Shown here: positions 40,527-50,038 of the stretch, in pieces
Position numbering within the stretch: the stretch's first letter is position 1
Layout: every line of letters begins with the position of its first letter
Source of the DNA: Domibacillus indicus
GTDB lineage: Bacteria > Bacillota > Bacilli > Bacillales > Domibacillaceae
Direction: 5' to 3'
NCBI RefSeq assembly: GCF_023715895.1
Contig: NZ_JAMBOO010000004.1
Span: forward strand, 310,001 to 374,000
DNA: 64,000 bases
The notes under the pieces: model-generated
Databases searched by the model: none
Told to the model about the DNA's origin: nothing
The model's input: the letters and a program-made list of their open reading frames with translations, nothing else
Made by a program: the position numbers and the translations under genes

Positions 40527-41798
40527 ATGAAAAAATCAATCTGTGTTGTCGGCCTGGGCTACATTGGGCTTCCGACAGCGGTTATGTTTGCGAACCACGG
40601 CCATACGGTTTATGGCGTAGATGTAAATGAAAAAGCAGTCAATATGATTAACGAAAAGCAATTGCATATTGAAGAAAACGGCTTGCAGGAGCGTCTGGAA
40701 AAAGCGATCGATGCAGGTTTGTTCTCGGCTTCTACAAAGCCGCGCAAAGCAGACGTCTTTATCATTGCCGTACCATCTCCAATTATGCCGGACAAAACGG
40801 CGAACCTGGAATACGTACGCGAAGCGACCGCTTCTGTTGTGCCATACCTTGAAAAAGGCAACCTGGTGATTTTGGAATCAACGGTTCCGCCTCGTACGGT
40901 GCAGGATGTGATGATACCGGAGCTTGTGAAGTCAGGCCTTGAGATCGGCACAGAATTGTTTGTTTCTCACTCACCGGAACGCGTTATTCCTGGCCGCGTG
41001 TTTGAAGAGCTTGTGTCAAATGACCGGATCATCGGCGGCTACACGCCGGAATCGGCCCACCAGACAAAAGAGCTGTACAAATCGTTTGTAAAAGGGCAAA
41101 TGCACGAAACAGATGCCACAACGGCAGAGCTTGTGAAAGTCATGGAAAACACATACCGTGACATTAACATTGCGTTTGCGAACGAGCTGGCAAAACTGGC
41201 AGAGACTCTTGGCGTTAACATTTGGGAAGCGATTAAGCTTGCCAACTACCACCCGCGTGTAAACGTGCATGAGCCAGGTCCTGGTGTTGGCGGCCACTGC
41301 ATCGCGGTTGATCCGTGGTTCTTAGTCGAGCTTGCGCCGGAAACCGCACAAATGATTCATCTTGCACGTAAGACAAACGACGGCATGCCGGGCTACACAG
41401 CTCAAATGACAGCGAGCATTTTGGACGCGAAAGGCATTAAAGATCCGAAAGTGGCCGTATTTGGCCTTGCCTTCAAAGGCAACATTGACGATATGCGCGA
41501 AAGCCCGTCAATGGATGTGATTGAAGCAATGCGCGAACGCGGCATCGAGTTGAGCGCCTATGATCCGCATATTAAAGAAAACAATATTCCGGAGCAGGTG
41601 CAGTCGCAGGAAGAAGCACTGCAGGATGCATCGGCGATCCTAATCCTGACCAACCATAATAAATTTAAAGAGATTTACCCGACAACACTTTCGAATATGA
41701 AAAACAAAATCGTCATCGACACGAAAAACTGCATTGACCGCGCGACGTGGGAATCGGCTGGCTTTGACGTGTACGTGCTCGGCGATTCGAAAAACTAA
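40527..41798 (+). CDS. wecC: UDP-N-acetyl-D-mannosamine dehydrogenase
   Basis: 423 residues. NAD-binding [14 protein letters not shown], the ESTVPPRT loop, active-site Cys in [18 protein letters not shown] and C-terminal [16 protein letters not shown]. The [11 protein letters not shown] form is typical of the UDP-ManNAc branch and not of UDP-glucose dehydrogenases. It makes UDP-ManNAcA in two NAD-dependent oxidations, so the polymer probably contains an aminouronic acid. AAAGGGAGA precedes the ATG. Confidence 0.85.
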   Translation: MKKSICVVGLGYIGLPTAVMFANHGHTVYGVDVNEKAVNMINEKQLHIEENGLQERLEKAIDAGLFSASTKPRKADVFIIAVPSPIMPDKTANLEYVREATASVVPYLEKGNLVILESTVPPRTVQDVMIPELVKSGLEIGTELFVSHSPERVIPGRVFEELVSNDRIIGGYTPESAHQTKELYKSFVKGQMHETDATTAELVKVMENTYRDINIAFANELAKLAETLGVNIWEAIKLANYHPRVNVHEPGPGVGGHCIAVDPWFLVELAPETAQMIHLARKTNDGMPGYTAQMTASILDAKGIKDPKVAVFGLAFKGNIDDMRESPSMDVIEAMRERGIELSAYDPHIKENNIPEQVQSQEEALQDASAILILTNHNKFKEIYPTTLSNMKNKIVIDTKNCIDRATWESAGFDVYVLGDSKN

Positions 41799-41812
41799 AG
41801 GGAGAGTTCGTC

Positions 41813-42688
41813 ATGAAAAAAGTACGCAAAGCCATTATTCCGGCAGCGGGGCTCGGCACCCGCTTTCTGCCGGCAACCAAAGCGATGCCGAAAGAAATGC
41901 TGCCGATTGTTGACAAGCCGACGATTCAATATATCGTCGATGAAGCAATCGCATCCGGCATTGAAGATATTATTATCGTAACCGGCAAAGACAAGCGTGC
42001 CATCGAAGATCATTTCGACTCCGCGCCGCTTCTCGAGCATAAGCTGGAAGAAAAGCAAAAGTTCGAGCTGCTGCAGGAAGTAAAGGACTCGGGCAAAGTC
42101 GATATTCACTACATCCGCCAAAAAGCGCCGCTTGGCCTTGGCCATGCCGTCTGGACGGCACGCAAGTTTATCGGTGACGAGCCGTTTGCCGTGCTGTTGG
42201 GGGATGATATCGTCCAGGCGGACAAACCGTGCCTCGGGCAGATGATCGAGCAATACGAAGAAACCGGCTCATCCGTGATTGGCGTGATGGAAGTGCCGCC
42301 GTCCGAAACGCACCGCTACGGCATTATCGACCCGTCTGAACAGGTTGGCCGCCGCTACAAAGTAAACAAGTTTGTGGAAAAACCGAAGCAGGGCACAGCG
42401 CCATCTAATATGGCGATTATCGGCCGCTACGTGTTTACGCCGGAAATTTTCAATTACCTGGGCGAGCTTGAAATCGGTGCAGGCGGAGAAATCCAGCTGA
42501 CGGACGCCATTGAAAAGCTGAATACGATTCAGTCTGTATACGGCTACGAAATTGACGGAAATCGCTATGATGTCGGTGAAAAGCAGGGCTTTGTGGAAAC
42601 GACGATTGAATTCGCCCTCCAGCGTCCGGACCTTCGGGAAGGACTGCTTGATTATATGGAACAAAAACTGCGGGAGTACCGGAAATGA
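41813..42688 (+). CDS. galU: UTP-glucose-1-phosphate uridylyltransferase
   Basis: 291 residues with the nucleotidyltransferase signature [21 protein letters not shown] in two parts, [15 protein letters not shown] and FVEKP. It makes UDP-glucose for polymer or glycolipid synthesis. AAAGGGAGAG precedes the ATG, and the stop overlaps the next start as ATGA. Confidence 0.93.
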   Translation: MKKVRKAIIPAAGLGTRFLPATKAMPKEMLPIVDKPTIQYIVDEAIASGIEDIIIVTGKDKRAIEDHFDSAPLLEHKLEEKQKFELLQEVKDSGKVDIHYIRQKAPLGLGHAVWTARKFIGDEPFAVLLGDDIVQADKPCLGQMIEQYEETGSSVIGVMEVPPSETHRYGIIDPSEQVGRRYKVNKFVEKPKQGTAPSNMAIIGRYVFTPEIFNYLGELEIGAGGEIQLTDAIEKLNTIQSVYGYEIDGNRYDVGEKQGFVETTIEFALQRPDLREGLLDYMEQKLREYRK

Positions 42689-43779
42689 AGCGTATTTTGC
42701 TTGCCGCGAACATGTACCCGAATGCCCAGTTTCCAAGCTACGGCGTGTTCGTGCAAAACACCGAGCGCATCCTGAAAAACGGCGGCTTTGAAGTCGACCG
42801 GGTTGTGCTTGAAAAAAAGACATCAAAAGCGGCGAAAGCCATTGGCTACGCATCGTATTATGCGAATCTCGTACGTCAAGGCATGTCCGGCCGCTATGAT
42901 GCTATCTATGTTCACTATGCGTCGCACAACGCACTGCCGCTGCTGCTTTTAAAGCGGTTAAAGCCTTCAGTACGCATTGTGACGAACGTTCACGGAAGTG
43001 ACGTCGTGCCGGAAGTGCCGTCCCAGGAAAAATACCAGCCATATGTGAAGCAGCTGCTTGAGCAGTCTGCGCTCATTATTACGCCGTCTCACTATTACGA
43101 ATCACTTGTAAAAGAAAAGTACGGCGTGCAGACACCCGTGGCTGTTTTCCCGTCCGGCGGCGTAAACAAAGACGTGTTTCATCCGAAGGAGCGGGCACAG
43201 GCGCTGTCCGAGCTCCAGTTGGATCCTTCTTACCGCTACATAGGCTATGTCGGCCGTTTGGACGTCGGCAAAGGCTGGGACCATTATTTGCATGCCATTA
43301 AGCGGTATGTGGATGAAAAACCGGATCACGGAACGAAATTTATCGCAGTCGGCTCCGGCAAAGATGAAGCGGCTTTTAAAGAGCTTGTGGCCGAGCTTGG
43401 CATCGGGGATGTGGTCATCCACTACCCATTAATGAAGCAATCCGGCCTTGCCAATGTGTATAATGCCGTGGAAGCCTTTGTGTTTCCGACGACGCGTAAG
43501 GGCGAAAGCCTCGGCCTTGTCGGCCTGGAAGCAATGGCGTGCCGCACGCCGATTATCGCCAGCGCGATCGGCGGCATTCTAGATTACGTGAAGCCAGGCG
43601 AAAACAGCTGGCTGTTCGAGCCGGGCAACCCGGAAGAGCTGAAAGAAGCCCTTCTTGCGTTTGACGACCTCCAGCAGGCGGAGCGCGACCGAGTCGCCGA
43701 AGCAGCGTATCAGACGGCGCTTGAATACGAAGAATCGGCTGTTCAGCCTAAATTAATTTCTATTTTTAAAGAATTGTAA
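42685..43779 (+). CDS. Family 4 glycosyltransferase
   Basis: 364 residues, GT-B fold. N-terminal [16 protein letters not shown], then [25 protein letters not shown], and the donor-site [20 protein letters not shown]. It ends the tagA-wecC-galU operon and is translationally coupled to galU. Probably adds a sugar to the SCWP precursor; specificity unknown. Confidence 0.88.
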   Translation: MKRILLAANMYPNAQFPSYGVFVQNTERILKNGGFEVDRVVLEKKTSKAAKAIGYASYYANLVRQGMSGRYDAIYVHYASHNALPLLLLKRLKPSVRIVTNVHGSDVVPEVPSQEKYQPYVKQLLEQSALIITPSHYYESLVKEKYGVQTPVAVFPSGGVNKDVFHPKERAQALSELQLDPSYRYIGYVGRLDVGKGWDHYLHAIKRYVDEKPDHGTKFIAVGSGKDEAAFKELVAELGIGDVVIHYPLMKQSGLANVYNAVEAFVFPTTRKGESLGLVGLEAMACRTPIIASAIGGILDYVKPGENSWLFEPGNPEELKEALLAFDDLQQAERDRVAEAAYQTALEYEESAVQPKLISIFKEL

Positions 43780-43784
43780 TATTT

Positions 43785-43819
43785 TGCTCTGTCCCATTTA
43801 ACGGGACAGGGCTTTTTTT
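43785..43819 (+). terminator. Terminator of the tagA-wecC-galU operon
   Basis: GCTCTGTCCC and GGGACAGGGC form the stem with one wobble, followed by seven T. Confidence 0.9.
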
Positions 43820-44098
43820 ATGAAAAATTTTTTGTTGTAAAGGCAGTAAAGGTTTTCTGAAAATAGGAAAAAAAGCAGGGACGTGTTCTGTCTAATATAT
43901 TGAACGGATTGTCAAATAGATTAAGTGCAGGAAAGAAAAATAAGGAATTGTATAGAAGTAAAAACTAATAAATTCCATAAACGAGTAATTATAGTTTATT
44001 TTAATTCATTATGTTTATTTTACCTGTAATAATAGGGTATATGCTGTAAAGTAATTGTTATTTTTTCGTAGTATTTAGGTTATTTCATAAATTTGAAA

Positions 44099-44640
44099 AA
44101 GGAGGTTTTGTTACAAAGGGAAATCAGTGAAACAATTGGCATCACAGCAAAACGTAACACGAAGAGAAGCAGCCCTATGCTGGCGAGAGCATATGTGATT
44201 GGCACAACATAAAGAAAGAGGCTTACCGATGTATTAAACTGCTGCTAGCGGCTGTCAGTCCATTGTTGAAAGCGGAATCATATTCAGTGAAGATAAGGAT
44301 TTATTCGAAACGAAAGACCAGATCACACGCAGTAAATTTGCGGTTTTCCTTAATGGTTTTGTAAATATACACCTTAGTACCGACGTTTTAAGAAGGTAAC
44401 GGGCGGAGAGCTGCTTGATATAGAAGCTGCTGTTAACCGCGATTGAGAAGAGTTAAACAGATCTGTTCGCAGTACGAAACGACCACATGACTAATGACAC
44501 AAGCAGATATTGACCGTGGATACGTAGAAGTCATATTGACCGATAAAAGTCTTGGAGAGCGGCTGTTAGTCGGCCTGCTTTACAGTGTTAAAGGGCATGG
44601 AAGTTTATTTTATGTAAGTATTAGATTTTTAACCTTTTTA
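44099..44640 (+). pseudogene. Decayed SLH-domain gene upstream of the S-layer gene
   Basis: AAGGAGG (44099-44105) is followed by broken protein text. VTRREAA (about 44154-44174) continues in another frame as MLARAYVIGTT (44177-44209). After stops, SIVESGIIFSEDKDL then QITRSKFAVFLNGFVNI (about 44256-44368) is a clear SLH repeat. A third open piece, DIDRGYVEVILTDKSLGERL, lies at about 44510-44570. Frameshifts and stops separate the pieces, so the gene is inactive. The interval 43820-44098 is AT-rich with nothing recognisable. Confidence 0.75.
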
Positions 44641-44863
44641 TGGGAAAAAAGCTGATTTGGCGAGGCTTTTGTTGGACGAAAAAGCTTTTTTTGATGTCGT
44701 AAAAATATAACTAAATAATCATGAAAACGTGCCGATAATAACAAAGAACCATATGCAGAAGTTTAAGAGAATTGCAACATCGCTGTAATCTCTCAGCCTA
44801 TGCCCCGCCTGGTTTCAAAGGAGATATGCAACAAAAATGACAAATCTTATAGGGGAAAAAACT

Positions 44864-44892
44864 TTAATTTTACCTAGCATATGGTATATAAT
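44864..44892 (+). promoter_or_regulatory. Candidate upstream promoter (P1) of the S-layer gene
   Basis: TTAATT, 17 bases, TATAAT, about 306 bases before the S-layer ATG. The -10 is perfect and the -35 is weak. Confidence 0.5.
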
Positions 44893-45003
44893 GAATAAGC
44901 TATGAAACAAACTGGTTTTATTCGACAATTTATTTTCATTGTTTTTACAATAAGTTATCAAATATTACTTTTTGAATAAATTATGGAAATAAAGAAAAAC
45001 AGG

Positions 45004-45031
45004 TTGAAAAAACTTTCTTGTTTGATAGAAT
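45004..45031 (+). promoter_or_regulatory. Candidate downstream promoter (P2) of the S-layer gene
   Basis: TTGAAA, 16 bases, TAGAAT, about 168 bases before the ATG. S-layer genes often have several promoters and long leaders. Confidence 0.55.
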
Positions 45032-45198
45032 GTTACTTGAGTTACAAACATGTTAAATTCTCCTTGCAGTACATAATATTTCATCCTGTGAGAAAAACAG
45101 TAAATAACTCAGACTTATGTCATAAGGAACAATCAGCTTACCTGCTGTTTGATTTCATAAAAAAACCACAACCACACAAAACGGGAGGAACTAATTAC

Positions 45199-47985
45199 AT
45201 GGCTTACCAACCAAAGTCTTATCGTAAATTCGTTGCCACAGCAGCAACAGCTACTCTAGTAGCAACTGCAGTAACACCTGCTTTCGCAGCAGAAACAGGC
45301 GCTGCAGCATCTTTCACAGATGTACCAGAGCGTTATAAAGAAGCAGTTGACTACCTAGTAGATAACAAAATCACGCTTGGTGTTTCTGAGGATAAATTCG
45401 GTACAACTCAATCAATCAAACGTGTTGATGCAGCAGTGATGATTGCAAAAGCACTTGAAATTGAAATCGCTGACCGTCCAGATTCTGGTTTCACAGATGT
45501 ACCAGAGCGTGCAGTAGCTTATGTTGATGCACTTAAAGCAGAAGGCATTATCAATGGTAAAACTGCCACTACTTTTGGTTCAGAGCAAAGCATTACTCGT
45601 GGTGAGATCGCTTTGATTCTTGCTAATGCATATGATTTGAATGGAACTTCTGACAAGCAGTTCTCTGACGTTTCTTCACGTTATGCAGATGCAGTAGAAG
45701 CACTAGTAGCAGCTGGTATTACTAAAGGTAAAACAGACACTACTTTTGGTACAACTGATGCAATCACACGTGGTGAGTTCGCAATTTTCTTGCATCGTGC
45801 AGAACTACTTCCTATCGAAAAAACTCCAGCGGTAACAAGTGCAAGTGCGGTTGCTGGACAAGAAGCAGTAACAATCTCTGGTAAAGTTGCGAATGCATCA
45901 ACAGCTTCTATCGTTATTTTAGACAGCAATGGCCAAGAAGTTTATGATCAAGATGTAACTGTATCTGAAGATGGTTCTTTCACTCGTACTATCAATCTTC
46001 CTGTGGGCAACTACGTATATGAAGTGCGTGCGATCGAAGGCGAAGAAGTATCTGAAGTAAAAGCAGGCAACTTCTCTGTAACAGCACTTAATGCTGAAGT
46101 AGTAAGTGCAAATGCGGCTAATGCTAAAGAAGTAAAAGTTGTATTTAACAAAGCCGTGGACAAAACAACTGCTGAAAACCCGGCTAACTACACAGTAGCT
46201 ATTACTGGAGCAACTGCACCAGTATCAGGTCTTACTGCTGATCTTCAAGCAGATGGCCGCACAGTTATCTTAAGCGCTGCTGGTGGAGCAGACATTTTCA
46301 CAAACGGTAACGCTTATACTGTTGAAGTGAAAAATGTTCTTTCAAAAGATCTTTCAAAAGTAGTAGATTTCAAAACTGCAACTCTTAACTATTTTGATAA
46401 TACTGTTCCAACTGTGGTATCGTCTGAGCTTAACGGTTCTAATGTACGTGTCTATTTCAATGAACCAGTAACTAATGTTACATTGAAGGTAGACGGAGGT
46501 GTAGTGTTACCATCAAGTTCAACTCTATCTTCAACTAATGTAGATGGTCAGTACTATGTTGAAGTTCCTGCAACAACAGACACTTCAAAAGCAGGTAATC
46601 ATAGTGTAACTGTATACGGTGCAACAGACGGCGACGGTAATACTTTACAAGTTTCAGCGACTCAATACACTGTATTAGCTGACACAGTAGCACCTTCTGT
46701 AGTAAGCGTAACACCTGAATCTTCAAATGTATTTGATGTAAAGGTAAGTGAGAAGCTTGCTGTAGTACCAACATTTGAAGTTAAAAAAGGTGGAGTTATC
46801 TTCCCAATTACAGCAACTAATGTTGCAGTAGATCCAGATGATCCAACAGGCTTAACTTACGAAGTAACTGTTCCAACAACTGGTACAGGTGGCTACAATT
46901 TATATGGCACTAATGAAAATACCGCTGCTCTTTCTGTAAAAATTACAAATATTAAAGATAACTCAAATCTTACAGGTGCAGAGTATAATGGTACTGTTAC
47001 TTTAACTAAAGATGCAGTAGGACCAAAAGTTCTAAGTGCAAATACGAATACAGTTTCTGCTAGTGGAGTTATTTCTGTTAAATTTGATGAAAATATTTCA
47101 CTTGTAGATGCATCTAAAGTAAAAGTTTACAAAAATGGTATCTTGCTATCTGCAACACCAAGTGTAACTGGTCCTACTGATACTCTTACTATTACACTTC
47201 CATCTACAGAAGCTGGCACAGTTGCTACTTACAACGTACGACTAGAGCCAGGGGCAGTCGAAGATGCTTCGGGTAATGATAATGTTACTTTAGCAACAAC
47301 AGCAGCATACACAGACTCAACTAAGATTGCTGCGACAGTAACAACACCTGCTACTAACCAGTTCCAAGTTGCTTATGCTTCTACAACTGACTTGACTACA
47401 AGTGCTACGTCAGCATCTAACTATACATTAGATGGTAAGCCACTTCCAACTGGTACTACTCTTGATTTTGCTGGTGATAAAAAGACAGTTCTTATTACTT
47501 TACCAACTGAAACAGTGTCTACATCAACAGCAGGCATCCTGCAAATTTCTAAAAATGTTGTAAATACTGCTGGTCAATATGTAGCAAATGCCGATGATAC
47601 ACTTGAAGGTGGTTCTGTAACACTTACTGACAATGTGAAACCAGTACTACAGTCTGGTAAATTCGTTGATGCTGATACCAATAACCGCGCAGAAAGCGTT
47701 GAATTGACATTCAGTGAAAACGTATCAGCTACAGCAGCTAATGATTTTGAATTCACTGTAAACGGTGCTAAAGTTACACCTGACACAGTAACAGTTTCTG
47801 GTGGAAAAGTAGTAGCAGCATTCACTACTACTGCTAACCAGGTAAATACTGCTCAAGCATTGGTAGTTAAAGTTCTTCCAACTGCTGATCAAACTGGTGG
47901 AACTGGTCAAGTAATGGATACTCAAGATGCAGCAGGTAACAAACTTACTGCAAGCACTACAATCACTGTTAACACAGTAAAATAA
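45199..47985 (+). CDS. Main S-layer protein with three N-terminal SLH domains
   Basis: 928 residues from ATG 45199, preceded by GGGAGGA; the open frame extends upstream to 44983 but that is leader. Signal peptide ends near residue 31 (TPAFAA). SLH domains at about 39-90, 98-148 and 155-204 (KRVDAA, TRGEIA, TRGEFA). The remaining 700 residues are repeated Ig-like beta domains with Big-type motifs such as VVFNKAVDKTTAENPANYTV. No cysteine is seen. Codon and base use is more AT-rich than in neighbours, with many GCA, GTA and ACT, consistent with very high expression. It should assemble the surface lattice. Confidence 0.9.
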   Translation: MAYQPKSYRKFVATAATATLVATAVTPAFAAETGAAASFTDVPERYKEAVDYLVDNKITLGVSEDKFGTTQSIKRVDAAVMIAKALEIEIADRPDSGFTDVPERAVAYVDALKAEGIINGKTATTFGSEQSITRGEIALILANAYDLNGTSDKQFSDVSSRYADAVEALVAAGITKGKTDTTFGTTDAITRGEFAIFLHRAELLPIEKTPAVTSASAVAGQEAVTISGKVANASTASIVILDSNGQEVYDQDVTVSEDGSFTRTINLPVGNYVYEVRAIEGEEVSEVKAGNFSVTALNAEVVSANAANAKEVKVVFNKAVDKTTAENPANYTVAITGATAPVSGLTADLQADGRTVILSAAGGADIFTNGNAYTVEVKNVLSKDLSKVVDFKTATLNYFDNTVPTVVSSELNGSNVRVYFNEPVTNVTLKVDGGVVLPSSSTLSSTNVDGQYYVEVPATTDTSKAGNHSVTVYGATDGDGNTLQVSATQYTVLADTVAPSVVSVTPESSNVFDVKVSEKLAVVPTFEVKKGGVIFPITATNVAVDPDDPTGLTYEVTVPTTGTGGYNLYGTNENTAALSVKITNIKDNSNLTGAEYNGTVTLTKDAVGPKVLSANTNTVSASGVISVKFDENISLVDASKVKVYKNGILLSATPSVTGPTDTLTITLPSTEAGTVATYNVRLEPGAVEDASGNDNVTLATTAAYTDSTKIAATVTTPATNQFQVAYASTTDLTTSATSASNYTLDGKPLPTGTTLDFAGDKKTVLITLPTETVSTSTAGILQISKNVVNTAGQYVANADDTLEGGSVTLTDNVKPVLQSGKFVDADTNNRAESVELTFSENVSATAANDFEFTVNGAKVTPDTVTVSGGKVVAAFTTTANQVNTAQALVVKVLPTADQTGGTGQVMDTQDAAGNKLTASTTITVNTVK

Positions 47986-48041
47986 GTTTAACCCAGTAGA
48001 GTAGCGGTAGAGCATTCCGTTCACACTAAGGTGTTAAATTT

Positions 48042-48079
48042 CGAAAATAAGAAGCCCTTTAAAGGGCTTCTTATTTTTT
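48042..48079 (+). terminator. Terminator of the S-layer gene
   Basis: AATAAGAAGCCCTTT and AAAGGGCTTCTTATT form a 15-base perfect stem with no extra loop bases, followed by T. Confidence 0.95.
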
Positions 48080-48742
48080 ATGAAAAGAGATAATGAGGTT
48101 TTTTATATATTATTTAAAAGAAAATTACCAATGAAGTCGGTAAAGATAGATTTTTAAAGCAGAGATAACATATTGAATAAGTAATCAGGGTATATTGAGG
48201 GGATGTTTATCTATAATCCATGTGGATAATAATTTTATTAAAAAAAGAGCATTAAGGTGATCAGTGATAAGAAAAATCATATTTTAGAAAAGTATTGTAT
48301 TTTCGATATTCTCTAACCACCGAATTGATATACATAATGTCATGTAAAGTGGTTTAGCTTATTCATTTTTACTATTTGAGATAGCATTAAAATAATGTCT
48401 ATAACTTCCCTGCTTCAATCTTATTAAAGTTGAAAAGTGTCTACTCTATGTGTGGTTAAAGAGAATTCAGGAATAGGAGATTCAAGTGGATAATTATAGT
48501 GAAAGAAAACTTCTATATTGCAGTTGGAATAAAGAAGTATATTATTAAGCTATTAATAATGCAGTTACCTAAATATAATTAATATTTCTGAGCCGGTAGG
48601 TACAGTCTATTAAGGGGAGTGTCTATTGGCTTTTTATATTTGACGAATTGTAATATTAAGTGCAACCCTAGAAAGAAGAATTGTTTAGAGAAATATTAGT
48701 AAATGGGATTAATTTGAAGAATACGTTTGAATTAAACAGGCA
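48080..48742. other. AT-rich gene-free region after the S-layer gene
   Basis: No frame with start, ribosome binding site and protein-like content on either strand. Stops are frequent. It probably once held the 5' end and promoter of the SLH gene that follows. Confidence 0.6.
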
Positions 48743-49744
48743 GGGAAAAAGGCGGCGGCATTCAGTGATTTAAGTGAAAGCCAGCGCTTTTACAAAGAAA
48801 TGATGTATTTAGAAGGTAAAGCAATTATTTCCGGTTACCCGGATGGGACGTTTCAGCCCGATGGACAGGTAACCAGAGCTGCGGCGGCGATTATGATCGG
48901 GCGGGCATTAGGGCTTGATGGAACTCAGAAAGCGACCCAATTCTCAGATGTAGGAGTCGATCAAAAAGCGAGTGGCTATATTGCTTCGGCAGCGAGCCGC
49001 GGTATTATCAGCGGCTATCCGGACGGAAGCTATCATCCGAACGAAGCGGTGACACGGGGACAAATGGCGATCTTTTTATCAAGAGCATTCGGTCTCACGA
49101 AAGAAGCAACGGCTCCTTTTACAGACGTATCCTCTTCTATGGCCAGCTATCCGCATATTAAAAGAATTATAGCTGAAAATTTGACGTCCGGTTACGAAGA
49201 CAATACATTTCGTCCAAATGTAAAAGTCACGCGCGCTCAATTTTCTGCTTTTTTGGCAAGAGCGTTAAACGATGACTTCAAAGTAGAACTACCGCCTGCC
49301 CCGGTAAGCTATTTAAAGGATAAAAGCAAAACATACTATTATGATTCCGATGATATGGGCAGCTACTCTTATAAATTCTCAGGCCGAAAATACTTTGAGT
49401 GGAATCTGTGGGATGTATATGGAGGAAGCAAAAACACTTACTCCATTGTAGAGAAAGAAGACAGCAAAGGCTATTACTTTGGCTATCCTGAATCAGAATC
49501 ATGGATGATGTTAAAATATCCGGTTAAAGTGGGCCAAAAATGGAGTATTGGTTATCAAGGGTTTGTGCATACATATGAAATTACGTCTACCACAAAAACG
49601 ATCATAACAAGGGCCGGAACGTTCCGCAATGTGATTGAAGTAACCGCGGATGATGGCGGAGTAGATTATTATGCACGAAATGTTGGTTTAATTAAAGTGA
49701 TTTTTGAAGGAATTACAAAAGTAGAGCTGATCAAAATTCAATAA
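48743..49744 (+). pseudogene. 5'-truncated SLH protein gene with shared C-terminal module
   Basis: The first SLH repeat begins before any start codon: the frame reads GKKAAAFSDLSESQRFYKEM upstream of ATG 48800, with a stop at 48728-48730. No signal peptide or ribosome binding site is present, so the exported protein cannot be made normally. Three SLH domains (TRAAAA, TRGQMA, TRAQFS) are followed by a module of about 140 residues (from 49310) with YFGYPESESWMMLKYPVKVGQ and VDYYARNVGLIKV, the same module as in the SH3 proteins at 57576 and 62821. An internal start at ATG 48797 or 48800 would give a cytoplasmic product. Confidence 0.7.
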
Positions 49745-49753
49745 TTGCCAGTC

Positions 49754-49789
49754 AAAAAGCGGGTTCCGCCAAGGAGCCCGCTTTTTTTG
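49754..49789 (+). terminator. Terminator after the truncated SLH gene
   Basis: AAAGCGGGTTCC and GGAGCCCGCTTT pair with one wobble and end in seven T. Confidence 0.9.
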
Positions 49790-49945
49790 TCTCAAGAAAA
49801 CAAAGAAGGAAAGAAGAAAGTATGGTAAAATACATAAAGCAGGGATCAAAAGCTATCCTTGTTTTTGAATGATCATATCCATACAGGCAAGTATAAATAG
49901 ATTGAAATTGTAAAAAGGCTGCTTCCATTCAGCAGCAAAGCAAGG

Positions 49946-49984
49946 AAGGCAGAGAGCCAAACAAAAGCTCTCTGCTTCTTTTTG
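49946..49984 (+). terminator. Terminator-like hairpin in the helicase leader
   Basis: GCAGAGAGC (49949-49957) and GCTCTCTGC (49967-49975) form a perfect stem followed by TTCTTTTT. It ends 55 bases before the helicase start. A second hairpin, GCTGCT/AGCAGC, lies upstream near 49920-49936. This may be an attenuator or the end of a small RNA. Confidence 0.6.
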
Positions 49985-50038
49985 CTCAAAGGCAGGCAAG
50001 ATAACCTTGAAGGAATATAGTAAGCAGGTGAACACATA

